From a virus: a stretch of 42,975 bases of DNA. The notes below the pieces were generated by a model. It worked only from the letters and a program-made list of their open reading frames with translations. It was not told the DNA's origin and did no database searches. Shown here in pieces: positions 1 through 8,199 of this stretch (its first letter is position 1; each line of letters starts with the position of its first letter). The stretch is from IMG/VR virus record IMGVR_UViG_3300015262_000007, positions 1 through 42,975 of that record. One strand, given 5' to 3'. Both the position numbers and the translations under genes were made by a program.

Positions 1-123
1 AGATGTGCTCGCCCACATCGTACTGCGGGAAGTTGGCCACGGTTTCGTTAACGCACGGCTCACCCACTAAACAAAAGGTCATCAGTAGTTCAAACATTTC
101 TCAGGCTCTCCGACATAACAGCC
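1..123. repeat. Left copy of terminal overlap
   Basis: These bases are identical to 42853-42975. The copy carries the 3' end of the Cys-rich gene 90..995 and the first codons of the gene complete at 42656..42949, with the two genes overlapping by 8 bp across the join. Because coding sense continues through it, it is best read as the overlap of a circular or circularly permuted assembly rather than a physical terminal repeat. Confidence 0.95.
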
Positions 124-995
124 GTCAACGTTGCGACAATCAACGAGCCCTTATCGGTAGTCCCGAAGTCCTCGTGGTCGCGTTCGAAAATCAAACCTTT
201 AGCTTTGAAGCCTTCAACAATTGCCCGCTGCGCTTCTGGCCAGCAACTTACAGGTGCAGCAATGAACCGTTCGCGGTAAGCATGGAAGTGCATTAACATT
301 TGAATAGCGAGCGGGCTTGCCAGACTTGGTCTGAGCGGCATGCCGACAAACTGCTGAATACGTACAGCAGTTTGCCAATCTTGCAACCCCTTAGTCATCG
401 ACTCGCCACGATCCGCAAGTGTGATGAGCAAATAGGGCGTCACACCACGGGTGAGATAAAGCGCTTGAGCTGAGTCAGCCTCAATGCTGTCGCGCTCACT
501 TGTCATGGTCAGCTTGATACGGTCGATCCTACCAACCCGCTGATGCAGCGGCTCAATCGTTTCGCCGGTTTCGATGTTGTACGAGCCTTGCACGAACGTC
601 ACCGGCAGCTTGTTCGCATCGCTTCGGCGCCACGCTTTGCAGTTGTCACACTCGCAGCAGGGCCAAGCGTCGGTGCCATCGTGAATAGGGTTGTGGGCTT
701 TCACAGCCTCAGGCGAAGCGCCGAACGGTGAGCGACGGGAAGCGTTGCAAATCTCGCAACCACACGAGCCGCCATACCCAACGATGTTTGTGCATTTCTT
801 TTGCACATTGAAGTTTTCCAGCTCGCCCATGCTCAGCTCTTGAAGCAACAGGTTCTCACCGCAGCCTTTACACCAAAGGTGCGAGCCGTGAACAAAGCCA
901 GGGTGCAGCACGTGGCGCTCTTGGCATTTAGGGCACTGGGTGAACCGCAGGCCCGTAAGCGTGCTGATGATTACTGCGTTGCTGTGCATTGTCAT
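90..995 (-). CDS. Cysteine-rich hypothetical protein (zinc-binding-like)
   Basis: The 301-residue product is not a family I recognise. Cysteine pairs CPKC (about 21-24), CKGCG (42-46), CGCEIC (78-83) and CCECDNC (113-119) suggest two structural zinc sites in the N-terminal 120 residues. The rest is mixed helix/strand with no motif I can name. I chose ATGACAATG at 995 because GGAG lies 5 nt upstream; an in-frame TTG at 1025 lies inside the promoter -10 region. It is first in the operon driven by the promoter at 1022-1050. Its TGA overlaps the start of the next gene, whose complete copy is at 42656..42949. Confidence 0.75.
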   Translation of the reverse strand: MTMHSNAVIISTLTGLRFTQCPKCQERHVLHPGFVHGSHLWCKGCGENLLLQELSMGELENFNVQKKCTNIVGYGGSCGCEICNASRRSPFGASPEAVKAHNPIHDGTDAWPCCECDNCKAWRRSDANKLPVTFVQGSYNIETGETIEPLHQRVGRIDRIKLTMTSERDSIEADSAQALYLTRGVTPYLLITLADRGESMTKGLQDWQTAVRIQQFVGMPLRPSLASPLAIQMLMHFHAYRERFIAAPVSCWPEAQRAIVEGFKAKGLIFERDHEDFGTTDKGSLIVATLTAVMSESLRNV

Positions 996-1021
996 TGCTC
1001 CGTGTGCGTTCAAGTGAGCGA

Positions 1022-1050
1022 ACAATAGAACGCTAATAACGGTCTGTCAA
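1022..1050 (-). promoter_or_regulatory. Sigma70-like early promoter P1
   Basis: Reading leftward, TTGACA (1050-1045) and TATTGT (1027-1022) are separated by 17 bp. The spacer carries GACCGTTATTAGCGTTC, which closely matches the promoters at 40162-40190 and 37421-37449. It lies directly downstream of the terminator at 1057-1080 and about 30 bp before the start at 995. Confidence 0.85.
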
Positions 1051-1056
1051 CAGGTA

Positions 1057-1080
1057 TTAAAAAGCCGCAATTAAGCGGCT
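1057..1080 (-). terminator. Intrinsic terminator after TetR-like gene
   Basis: Leftward, the 6-bp stem AGCCGC/GCGGCT with a 6-nt loop is followed by TTTTTAA. The stop codon of the upstream gene (1071-1073) lies in the loop. Transcription restarts at promoter P1 immediately beyond, forming a terminator-promoter cassette. Confidence 0.85.
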
Positions 1081-1586
1081 ATGATTTCGCGGGCTCGTGT
1101 CACAAGGTCCGGGGGTACATGATGGATGTTCATGTCCAACTCAATGGCATCGGCAACAACGTCAACGTGCTGGCTCACCACAGCCTTTGCAAGCACCGCA
1201 TCACGCAGCCCGAGCACCGTGCCAAAGTAGCGGCTGATCAACCCGTCACTGATACCCAGCGCGGTTGCCACGCTGGCTCGTGTCACCTTCGACAAGCCAT
1301 CAGCAACTGCTTGATCGAAAGCATGGTCAAGGATTTCATTCTTGCGGTCAGCAGGACTGAGGCGTGGACACCGTACAGCCAGGTCAGCAGCCATGGTGCC
1401 GTTCTTAACCCCGTACTCTTTTACCGCTTCCCGAAAGCTTGCAATGCTGCCGTAATGATTGGTCACGGCAAAGTGATAGAAGCCGGTTGCGTCACTCATA
1501 ACCTTGCTGGTCAGGTGGCCCAATCCGTGTACCAAGGCCAGCGCGTGCCCCTTGATCAGTAGTTCATGTTTCGTGTCGCGTTGCAT
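1071..1586 (-). CDS. Small TetR-like HTH DNA-binding protein
   Basis: The 171-residue product has a TetR_N-like helix-turn-helix in its C-terminal half (about 82-130). The pattern is an ILDHAF helix, a turn at DGLSKVT, the recognition segment ALGISDGLISRYFG, then LRDAVLAKAV. TetR proteins normally carry this domain at the N terminus with a ligand domain after it, so the placement and small size are unusual. The start at 1586 is set by AGGAGG about 7 nt upstream; an upstream in-frame extension to 1748 would lie over the VRR-NUC gene. It is last in the helicase operon. It is a candidate phage regulator, but its target is unknown. Confidence 0.7.
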   Translation of the reverse strand: MQRDTKHELLIKGHALALVHGLGHLTSKVMSDATGFYHFAVTNHYGSIASFREAVKEYGVKNGTMAADLAVRCPRLSPADRKNEILDHAFDQAVADGLSKVTRASVATALGISDGLISRYFGTVLGLRDAVLAKAVVSQHVDVVADAIELDMNIHHVPPDLVTRAREIIAA

Positions 1587-1620
1587 CGCGCAACCTCCTA
1601 GTGCATTAATTACGGACACT

Positions 1621-2103
1621 TTATAGACTACCTGGCCCAGTTGCAAATAACGCCCTACCACCACCGGCAACCACAAGGTCAGCCCAGGTCTGTTGGGCCT
1701 GCTCGTGCTCATCGCCAGTGAACACCCATCCTTCCTCTTTGACCTCAACGCTCAAGAAGCGGGCAATTTTATAACCCACCATCCACTGTGCAATGACCAC
1801 GGGTTCCCATCCGATAAGGTCGGCGGACTTGATTAAATCGTTTTGCTTCTTTGACTCGTTGGCCAGGCCATAGCGCACGTAGCGCCCGCCCTTGTCGGGA
1901 AGCGCACCCACGTTGTTGCGGAATAGGTGGATGTCCTTCTGACCAGCCTCAAGCAGAATGAGGGATTGTTGGCGCCCCTCGCTGCCAAGCGGGTGATCAT
2001 CAGGGTTAGGGGTAGGCGCGTGCGTCACGCCCATCAGTGTTTCAAGTTCAAGGATGGCCCCGAAGGGCACCCCATGTCTTGCCGCCCAACTGCGCAGGAT
2101 CAC
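1621..2103 (-). CDS. VRR-NUC domain nuclease
   Basis: The 160-residue protein fits the VRR-NUC group of the PD-(D/E)XK nucleases. After a variable N terminus, it shows LFRNNVGALP (about 60-69), SADLIGW with Asp95, and SVEVKE with the E-x-K pair at 120-122, which would bind the metal and cleave DNA. The GTG start overlaps the TGA of the upstream gene (GTGA), so the two are translationally coupled. Phage VRR-NUC genes commonly sit beside SF2 helicases, as here, which suggests a role in processing replication or recombination intermediates. Confidence 0.85.
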   Translation of the reverse strand: MILRSWAARHGVPFGAILELETLMGVTHAPTPNPDDHPLGSEGRQQSLILLEAGQKDIHLFRNNVGALPDKGGRYVRYGLANESKKQNDLIKSADLIGWEPVVIAQWMVGYKIARFLSVEVKEEGWVFTGDEHEQAQQTWADLVVAGGGRALFATGPGSL

Positions 2104-3002
2104 TCAGGTTGCTCGCCAAAGATCGCCATGTATTGCAAGCGGGTCAACGCAACACTATTGCCGTCAGCCTGGTAGCTGCTCAGCAGTGCATGAGCGCGTG
2201 CTTTGGCTTTCTTCAACACTCGACGCTGACGATTCAATTTCTTTTCCAGTTCTTCAACGCGGTCATACCAACCGTGTGCGGTGTCCGCATCAATCTCAAT
2301 CTGCGTGTCCTCGGGTGGCTCAAGCCCGTCATCACGCAAGCCGGGGTGCGCGGGTTGATAGTCGAAGCGTGGTTGAGCATTTGTTGACCACGGCTGCGCG
2401 GACTCAGCAGGGGTGAAAGGCTTGCCCGCTTCTGGTGGTGCCAACTGAGGCTGCGAGCGTTTGCGTTCGATAGGGTGCGTGACACCATCAACCACAACAT
2501 CAAATGCGTAACGCGGCACGCCTACAACGTCGCTACCGAACGACACGCCGCCCAACGCGTCAACAGTCACGCGGTTCTCATGCACCTTGGCAAAGTCCCA
2601 CAGCTTGCCGTTCTCGGTGGTGAGTCGGGTTTGCCAAGGTGCAGGGGCTGGTGCGGGCATTTGTTGTGTTGGCATGACCGGCGCGGGCATTTGTTGTGTT
2701 GGCATGACCGGCGCGGGCGGTGGTGGTACATAGCCAATCAACGCTCCAAACGAATCAGTGTCACGGTCTGGCCCGTTGCTGAAATTGGTGCGTTCCCAAA
2801 TCTGCGGGACCATGCCGTCTTCGGGGCTTGCTGCGTCAAAGGCTTCGCAACGCGCAGTCACAGCAGCGTTGCGATTGTAGAAGAGCACGCCATCGTCGGT
2901 TATCACTGGCAGTTCGGTGTGAACGCGGGCGGTTCCAATAGACGTGAAGCTTGCCCATTTCCAGTTTGGTCCAAGGTTGTTGAAAATCTTTTGCATAGTC
3001 AT
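2100..3002 (-). CDS. Hypothetical protein with Pro/Met-rich repeats and C-terminal coiled coil
   Basis: The 300-residue protein matches no family I know. It has an N-terminal domain (about 1-90) and a Pro-rich linker (about 92-125). The linker contains PAPVMPTQQM in perfect tandem, encoded by 30-bp repeats at 2653-2712. A central beta-rich segment (about 128-180) is followed by a charged Lys/Arg coiled coil (about 245-280). It begins ATGACTATG and overlaps the helicase stop, and it ends coupled to VRR-NUC. The three-gene coupling suggests a DNA transaction role, which is inference only. Confidence 0.7.
   Translation of the reverse strand: MTMQKIFNNLGPNWKWASFTSIGTARVHTELPVITDDGVLFYNRNAAVTARCEAFDAASPEDGMVPQIWERTNFSNGPDRDTDSFGALIGYVPPPPAPVMPTQQMPAPVMPTQQMPAPAPAPWQTRLTTENGKLWDFAKVHENRVTVDALGGVSFGSDVVGVPRYAFDVVVDGVTHPIERKRSQPQLAPPEAGKPFTPAESAQPWSTNAQPRFDYQPAHPGLRDDGLEPPEDTQIEIDADTAHGWYDRVEELEKKLNRQRRVLKKAKARAHALLSSYQADGNSVALTRLQYMAIFGEQPE
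2653..2712. repeat. Two perfect 30-bp tandem repeats
   Basis: The unit beginning GCGGGCATTTGTTGTG occurs twice head to tail, plus a short partial copy. The repeats lie in frame within gene 2100..3002 and encode two PAPVMPTQQM units. Identity at the DNA level indicates a recent slip or duplication. Confidence 0.95.
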
Positions 3003-4801
3003 GCTGCTAATCCTGCCTGTTGGTTGGTGTCGGGGAATGGTAGGTCATTAATAACGTATCCCGCAAGCAGCATTTTAGCTGTGATGGATTCGCGTAATTC
3101 TTTGGCGTCTTGAGCTTTCAAACCCATAGCCGCCAGCACGTCAAGTTTGAACGTGTGATAGAAGCGCATGGTTACGCTTTCCAAGTCGTCAGCCGGGAAC
3201 ATACCTGCCCAACAGTTCATGCTGTGCCGCAGGTTGCGCTGTTCGCGTTGCAGCTCGGCCTGCATGTTGGCGATGTTGCGACCAATAGGGGTGCCTTGGT
3301 GCTGCTGCGCGATGTACTGCGGTTTGTCGATCTTGTTGGCAGCAGTGCGCAGGGCTGCCAGTTCCTCATCGCTGTACAGATAGATATCACCGTCCACCAC
3401 TTGCGGGCCACTGGCCTCAGTCGGCGGTGCAGGGTCTTGGCGCTTACCGCAATAGGGGCACGTGTGCTTGATGCGCTCAAAGTGCTTGGCGCACACCTGA
3501 CGTGTGACACCATCGTTGGCAACCTTGCGGTCACACGTGCGCAGCGGGATACCGTCGTCAGCGCCCCCACGGCTGCGGCTGGCCATGCTCCAAAGCTTGT
3601 CTTGGTCTGGTGGTCCACCGTGGCGTATCAAGTTACCCACGTGGTCATGGATCACGCCACGCGGCTTGTCAGACTGGCTGATGAGCATCAGGCGTTGCAA
3701 TGGCGTGTAGGTGTCCCAGGCTGCGGCAAGTATCGGGCTGATCATCAGACGCAGTACCCGACCCCACTGCTGTGCGTATAAAGAGAACGAAGCGGTTGCC
3801 CTGGCCATGATTACAATTTCAATGGCTGGCAGGTCAAAGCCCTCACCGAACAGGTCAACGTTCACCAACATCAACAGTTCACGGGCACGGAACCTGCGCA
3901 GGATGTTGCGGCGCTCGGCGCTCGGCGTGTCAGCGGTCACCAGGGCTGCGGGCACACCCGACCGATTAAACTGGTCAGTGAGCTTCTGCGCCTCTTCAAT
4001 GTTCTGCGCGAAGCAAACACCCAGCTTGCCCATGGCCTCGCTGACGTACGTGCCGACAACCTCACCGACAAAGTATTTGGAGCTACGCATAAGCGCGGCT
4101 GCTTCCTCTTTGCTCAGCTCACCGGTTGAGGTCGTCTTGACCTTGGCTAAGTCCAGGTCGCGAACCTTGAAGCCCCGATAGTCATAGTCGGTCAGATAAC
4201 CGTTGTCGATGCACCAGCGCATGCCGGGGCCTTCAATCATTTCGTCAACGATACCGTCAAAGTCTCGCCCGAGCCCCTTGCCATCAGCACGACAAGGCGT
4301 AGCGGTGTACAGCAGGCCGGCAACCTCGGGGCTGAAATAGTTGAAGACCTCACCCCACTTGTTCTTCTTGAGCGCGTGGTGTCCTTCGTCGATCACCCCG
4401 AGCGTTGCGCGTTTGAAGCGATCACCCCAATCAGAATTTTTGGACTTCACGGTGTCCACGCTGGCGATGGTCCAATCAGCCTTATTCTGGTTGATGTAGC
4501 TGCGGCCAAATTCCTCATAGTGCTCGGTCTGGATGTCGGCAACCGTAGCCTTGGGTGCAGCTACTGAATGCACAATCCCCTCACGCGCAAAGGCTTTTGA
4601 GATTTGACCGACCAGCTCTTTGCGGTGCGCCATCGACACGCCCCAGCCATCGTGATGACGCGCCATGTCGCCCATGCAGACGGTTTTGCCACCACCCGTG
4701 GGAATCACAACCATCACGTTGCGCTTGCCCCGTGGCAGCGTTCGGTGAGCGTGCCGGGTCTTATCGTTCGCTTCTTGTTGGAAGCCCCGTAAATTCGCCA
4801 T
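2999..4801 (-). CDS. SF2 DEAD/DEAH-type DNA helicase
   Basis: The 600-residue ATP-dependent helicase has Walker A PTGGGKT (34-40), the DEAH-like box DEGHH (138-142) and motif III-like TATPCR (166-171). A second RecA domain ends in QQWGRVLR (motif VI, arginine finger). A Cys cluster with CPYCGKR follows, probably a zinc ribbon. The overall plan is RecG/UvsW-like, as in phage helicases that unwind or remodel branched DNA. I chose ATG 4801, with GGGGA about 10 nt upstream, over the in-frame TTG at 4834. It is first in the leftward operon from the divergent promoter and overlaps the next gene by 4 bp. Confidence 0.9.
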   Translation of the reverse strand: MANLRGFQQEANDKTRHAHRTLPRGKRNVMVVIPTGGGKTVCMGDMARHHDGWGVSMAHRKELVGQISKAFAREGIVHSVAAPKATVADIQTEHYEEFGRSYINQNKADWTIASVDTVKSKNSDWGDRFKRATLGVIDEGHHALKKNKWGEVFNYFSPEVAGLLYTATPCRADGKGLGRDFDGIVDEMIEGPGMRWCIDNGYLTDYDYRGFKVRDLDLAKVKTTSTGELSKEEAAALMRSSKYFVGEVVGTYVSEAMGKLGVCFAQNIEEAQKLTDQFNRSGVPAALVTADTPSAERRNILRRFRARELLMLVNVDLFGEGFDLPAIEIVIMARATASFSLYAQQWGRVLRLMISPILAAAWDTYTPLQRLMLISQSDKPRGVIHDHVGNLIRHGGPPDQDKLWSMASRSRGGADDGIPLRTCDRKVANDGVTRQVCAKHFERIKHTCPYCGKRQDPAPPTEASGPQVVDGDIYLYSDEELAALRTAANKIDKPQYIAQQHQGTPIGRNIANMQAELQREQRNLRHSMNCWAGMFPADDLESVTMRFYHTFKLDVLAAMGLKAQDAKELRESITAKMLLAGYVINDLPFPDTNQQAGLAA

Positions 4802-4828
4802 CCTTTGAAATCCCCGTGAAAATAATAT

Positions 4829-4857
4829 TTGCAACCGGCGTTAATTATGCTTAATCT
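4829..4857 (+). promoter_or_regulatory. Rightward early promoter P5
   Basis: TTGCAA (4829-4834) and TAATCT (4852-4857) are separated by 17 bp. The spacer (CCGGCGTTAATTATGCT) resembles the conserved spacer of promoters P1-P4. It precedes the rightward replication operon, whose first start is at 4893. Confidence 0.65.
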
Positions 4858-4872
4858 TGCCCAACTTCACAA
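4844..4872 (-). promoter_or_regulatory. Leftward promoter of the divergent pair
   Basis: Leftward TTGTGA (4872-4867) and CATAAT (4849-4844) are 17 bp apart. It would transcribe the helicase gene starting at 4801. It overlaps the rightward promoter at 4829-4857, so a protein bound there could switch both. Confidence 0.6.
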
Positions 4873-4892
4873 CCACCCAGGAACACAAAGCA

Positions 4893-5807
4893 ATGCAAAT
4901 TTCCCTCAGCTTCAACCCCGTCGAAGACAAGCACGAACACGTCAATGCCGTGGTCGATGCAGTTTACGGCGTTAAGACTTCCCCAAAGTCAGTGAGTGTT
5001 GCCGATGTGCAAGTTACTGTGAACGGTACGGTTGCAGAAGGCGTATTGCTCCCTTCCCCGGCGACCAGCCCTGCCCCGGTCGCTAGCTTCCCAAACCCCT
5101 TGACTGCCCCTACAGCGGTGGCATTGGATGGCCCTGCCGTGAATGGCCCTGCGGGTGTCGATCTTGATAAGAACGGTATCCCTTGGGATGCGCGTATCCA
5201 CTCGGGCGGCGTGAATGATGACGGCACCCACAAGAAGAACAAAGACGGTTCGTGGGCCAAGAAGAAAGGCGTTGATGACCTCACCGTCAGCAACATCACC
5301 AAAGAGCTGCAAAACCTGATGGCCGCTCAGATTGGCCACGCTGCGCCGCCTGCTGGCCTTCCTGCCGGTGGTGTGCTGGGTAACCCGGTCAACGTACCGC
5401 ATCAAGAAGCTGTGCCGCTGCCGACCGACCCAAACGCTTACGTCGTTGTTCCGTCTGGAACCGCAATTGCACCGATGCCTGCCCCGGTGCTGGAACCTGC
5501 GCCAGTCACATTACAGCCGCAAATCGCACCAATGCCAATGGCAGACGCCCCACAGGTCGCACCAATGCCGCTGCCAATCCCGGCACCAGCCGCAGCGCCG
5601 ACAACCTATCAAGACCTGGCCGTGTGGCTGGCTCCAAACCTGCAAGACTCGGGTGGTAAGCTGAGTACTGCACACGTTGAGCACTTCTGTCGTCAATGCA
5701 ACATCGTCAACGCTCAAGGCGTCGGTGAGTTCGCCTTGGTCGCCAATCGTCCTGACGCGGTGGCCTGGCTGTACCAAGCGTTCACCGCTCAGATTGCGGC
5801 CTCCTAA
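4893..5807 (+). CDS. Conserved phage replication-cluster protein with PWDxRIH motif
   Basis: The 304-residue protein has three parts. The N-terminal part (1-60) is short and beta-rich. A conserved segment (about 91-130) contains LDKNGIPWDARIHSGG and KNKDGSWAKKKGVD, a motif I know from phage proteins encoded beside recombination and ssDNA-binding genes. A long Ala/Pro/Met-rich linker (about 160-240) leads to a C-terminal helical domain (about 245-304). ATG 4893 has AGGA upstream; an in-frame TTG at 4857 lies inside the promoter. It is first in the operon with DUF2800, DUF2815 and PolB, so a replication role is likely but its biochemistry is unknown. Confidence 0.75.
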   Translation: MQISLSFNPVEDKHEHVNAVVDAVYGVKTSPKSVSVADVQVTVNGTVAEGVLLPSPATSPAPVASFPNPLTAPTAVALDGPAVNGPAGVDLDKNGIPWDARIHSGGVNDDGTHKKNKDGSWAKKKGVDDLTVSNITKELQNLMAAQIGHAAPPAGLPAGGVLGNPVNVPHQEAVPLPTDPNAYVVVPSGTAIAPMPAPVLEPAPVTLQPQIAPMPMADAPQVAPMPLPIPAPAAAPTTYQDLAVWLAPNLQDSGGKLSTAHVEHFCRQCNIVNAQGVGEFALVANRPDAVAWLYQAFTAQIAAS

Positions 5808-5809
5808 TC

Positions 5810-6967
5810 ATGGATACCCCACAATTCACTCTGCGCCCTAGCGCTGCTGGGTTGTGGGTTCGGTGTGCGGGCTACGCCACTATGGCCGCCCGCTTTCCCG
5901 AACTCCCCGGCGATAATGAGGTACGTGAGGAAGGAACGGCGGGCCATTGGGCTGCGTTTGAAATCGGCAACAACCGGCCAGTTCCAGAAGGTACGGTAGC
6001 GCCGAACGGTGTCACGCTGACTGAGGAAATTCTAGACGGTGTGGCTGAGTACCTGGCGGTCCTGCGGTCTTGGGGCTCCCCGATTTACCTTGAGTCACAG
6101 GTTGCAATTCCAAGCATTCACGCTGAGTGCGGGGGCACCGTCGACGCGTGGTCATGGGATGCACCGAACCGCACGCTGTACGTTGCGGATTTGAAGCTTG
6201 GGTATGTTCCGGTTGACCCTTTCGAGCTTTGGCAATTGCTCGCGTATTTCCGGGGGATTCTGGATTACCTGCAAGCGATTCACGGTCTGTTCACTGAGCA
6301 CTTCACCGTTGTATTCGTGATCGTGCAACCACGGGGTTACGGTCACGACACCGTGAAGACCTGGCGGGTTAACAGTGAGCGCTTGATTCCGTACATGACC
6401 ACGCTACGCACGGCAGCACACAACGCAATCGCCTTTCGTGACGGTGAGTATGGTCAGCGTGTCGGGAGCGAGAAAGGCGCCTTTACGGCTGGCCCACACT
6501 GTGAGAACTGTTCGGCCAAAGCTGACTGCGCAACCTTGCAAGCTGCATCACTGCAACTGATCGACGTGTCAACTGATCACGGTGCGCTTGAACTGACGTA
6601 CGACCAGGCGGCGGCTGAGCTGCGCAGGTTGGACCGTGCAATCAAGGTGATGGAAGCTCGCCAATCGGGGCTTGAAGGCAAGTTGACGCACGGTATTCAG
6701 AAGGACGGATACATACACCGCAACTTTGAAATGAGTGGCGGCAATGGCAAGTTGGCTTGGGAGGACGGCAAAATGTTGCAGGCTATCGCCCTCGCCAAAG
6801 TGCTCGGTTACGATATCGCTAAACCGCTACAGGCTTTGACGCCCACCCAGGCAAAGGCCAAAGTTCCAGGCGCCGTGCTTGACGCTTTCACGGTGCGCAA
6901 ATCAGGCACGCTTAAACTGCGCCGCCTGGCAGACAATCACGCTGACAAACTTTTCAATCAGGAATAA
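5810..6967 (+). CDS. DUF2800 Cas4/RecB-like nuclease
   Basis: The 385-residue protein is a PD-(D/E)XK exonuclease-like enzyme. Visible motifs are EGTAGH (41-46), GGTVDAW with Asp112 (108-114), VADLKLG with the D-x-K pair (125-131) and QLLAY (142-146). Cys19 together with Cys231, Cys234 and Cys240 (CENCSAKADC) matches the layout that holds an Fe-S cluster in Cas4 and AddB. This family is usually encoded between a DUF2815 gene and a family B polymerase gene in phages, as here. It probably resects DNA ends for recombination-dependent replication. Start lies 2 bp after the previous stop. Confidence 0.88.
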   Translation: MDTPQFTLRPSAAGLWVRCAGYATMAARFPELPGDNEVREEGTAGHWAAFEIGNNRPVPEGTVAPNGVTLTEEILDGVAEYLAVLRSWGSPIYLESQVAIPSIHAECGGTVDAWSWDAPNRTLYVADLKLGYVPVDPFELWQLLAYFRGILDYLQAIHGLFTEHFTVVFVIVQPRGYGHDTVKTWRVNSERLIPYMTTLRTAAHNAIAFRDGEYGQRVGSEKGAFTAGPHCENCSAKADCATLQAASLQLIDVSTDHGALELTYDQAAAELRRLDRAIKVMEARQSGLEGKLTHGIQKDGYIHRNFEMSGGNGKLAWEDGKMLQAIALAKVLGYDIAKPLQALTPTQAKAKVPGAVLDAFTVRKSGTLKLRRLADNHADKLFNQE

Positions 6968-6972
6968 AGACA

Positions 6973-8139
6973 ATGCCACTTAAAATGCTTTCGCCAACTG
7001 GCCGTATCGTTCAAGGCAACCCGCTGTTCAAGTCCCCGGTGATGGACGACGTGACCAAGCAACAGAAAATCGGTAAGGACGGTCAACCGTCGTTCAACTG
7101 GTGGATCACCGTCGCCTTCGACAAGAAAGACCCGTCAACGTGGCCAATGATCTGCGCCATCAAGCAGGAAGCCGCAGCCGCGTACCCTCAGTTGTTCCCG
7201 CAAGGCTGGAACCCGAACAGCCCCAACGAAGGCTGTGTACGCCCCGACTTCGCGTTCAAAGTTGTTGACGGCGATGGCATGGACCTCAACGGCAAACCGC
7301 ACAGCAACAAAGAAGGCTGGGGCGGTCACTACATCCTGAAAATCAGCACCTACGCTGGCACTATGAAGTGCTATGACGGTCTGCAAAACAACCTGCCAAT
7401 CACCGATATGGAAGCGATCCACACCGGCAAGTTTGTTCGCGTCTCGCTGGACATCAAGGGCAACGGTTGGACGGGCCAGGGCAACAGCAAGCCGGGTCTG
7501 TTTATCAACCCGGATGGCGTACAGCTTGTTGGCCACGGTGCCAAGATCAGTGGCGGCCCTGACGCTGAAACCATGTTCGCCGCACCGGTCAGCACGTACG
7601 TTCCTGCGGGCATGTCGACCACTGCACCGGTCGCAGCAATCGCAATGCCTGGCCAACCTATGCAGATGCCAGGGGCGGTACCACAACCAGCACCTCAAAT
7701 GACCCCAGCGCCTCAAGCAGCACCGCAGATGCAAATGGCAGCCCCTCAGCCGGTCTACACCATGACCCCGCTGGCTCAGGGCTACACCCGTGAGCAGTGG
7801 ATTGCCAACGGCCAGACCGACGAAAGCTTGATTGCTGCGGGTTACATGACCGTCAGCACCCCGGCGCCTGTGATGGTTGCACCTCAGCCGGTACTGCAAA
7901 CCCCTGCGCAGATGGGTAATCAGCCGCAGATGCAAGCACCTATCGTGCAACAGGCCCCGGCGCCTCAAGCAGCACCGCAGATGCAAATGGCAACCCCTAA
8001 CGTTGCGTTCACGCAGTCCGCGATTGCACCGGTCTACACCATGACCCCACTGGCCCAAGGTTTCACCCGCGAGCAGTGGATTGCCAACGGTCAGACTGAC
8101 GCTCAGTTGATTGCAGCAGGTATGATGCTCGTTGCCTAA
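6973..8139 (+). CDS. DUF2815-type ssDNA-binding protein
   Basis: The 388-residue protein has an N-terminal OB-like DUF2815 domain (about 1-200). It includes GGHYILKISTYA, KFVRVSLDIKGNGW and LVGHGAKISGGPDAE, features of phage single-strand DNA-binding proteins. The C-terminal half is Pro/Gln/Met-rich and carries two near-identical modules (residues 262-293 and 354-385). Each begins VYTMTPLAQG, contains TREQWIANGQTD and ends LIAAG-x-M. Such a module normally occurs once at the C terminus of these proteins. ATG 6973 follows AGGA. It should coat ssDNA for the polymerase and nuclease beside it. Confidence 0.85.
   Translation: MPLKMLSPTGRIVQGNPLFKSPVMDDVTKQQKIGKDGQPSFNWWITVAFDKKDPSTWPMICAIKQEAAAAYPQLFPQGWNPNSPNEGCVRPDFAFKVVDGDGMDLNGKPHSNKEGWGGHYILKISTYAGTMKCYDGLQNNLPITDMEAIHTGKFVRVSLDIKGNGWTGQGNSKPGLFINPDGVQLVGHGAKISGGPDAETMFAAPVSTYVPAGMSTTAPVAAIAMPGQPMQMPGAVPQPAPQMTPAPQAAPQMQMAAPQPVYTMTPLAQGYTREQWIANGQTDESLIAAGYMTVSTPAPVMVAPQPVLQTPAQMGNQPQMQAPIVQQAPAPQAAPQMQMATPNVAFTQSAIAPVYTMTPLAQGFTREQWIANGQTDAQLIAAGMMLVA
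7708..8127. repeat. Intragenic duplication in the SSB C terminus
   Basis: A 33-bp stretch starting GCGCCTCAAGCAGC occurs at 7708-7740 and 7960-7992. A longer stretch starting GTCTACACCATGACCCC occurs at 7753 and 8032. Together they give two copies of a linker plus the TREQWIANGQTD module, with different spacing (252 and 279 bp) from an in-frame indel. Confidence 0.9.
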
Positions 8140-8160
8140 CTGACCCCTTCCCAACCTACA

Positions 8161-8187
8161 AACCCCGGCATGTCCGGGGTTTTCTTT
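8161..8187 (+). terminator. Intrinsic terminator/attenuator before polymerase
   Basis: AACCCCGG, a 5-nt loop and CCGGGGTT are followed by TTCTTTG. It lies 20 bp after the SSB stop and 13 bp before the likely polymerase start, so it could lower polymerase expression relative to SSB. No separate promoter for the polymerase is evident. Confidence 0.85.
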
Positions 8188-8199
8188 GAGTGCACCAAT

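Noticed and set aside
1-123. Reading the 123-bp end identity as a true short direct terminal repeat of the virion DNA
   Set aside because: The repeat lies in two overlapping coding regions and joins them seamlessly, which is what a circular assembly overlap gives. Read-end data would be needed to claim physical ends.
1586-1748. Longer N-terminal form of the TetR-like protein
   Set aside because: The extra codons lie inside the VRR-NUC gene, and AGGAGG directly precedes ATG 1586.
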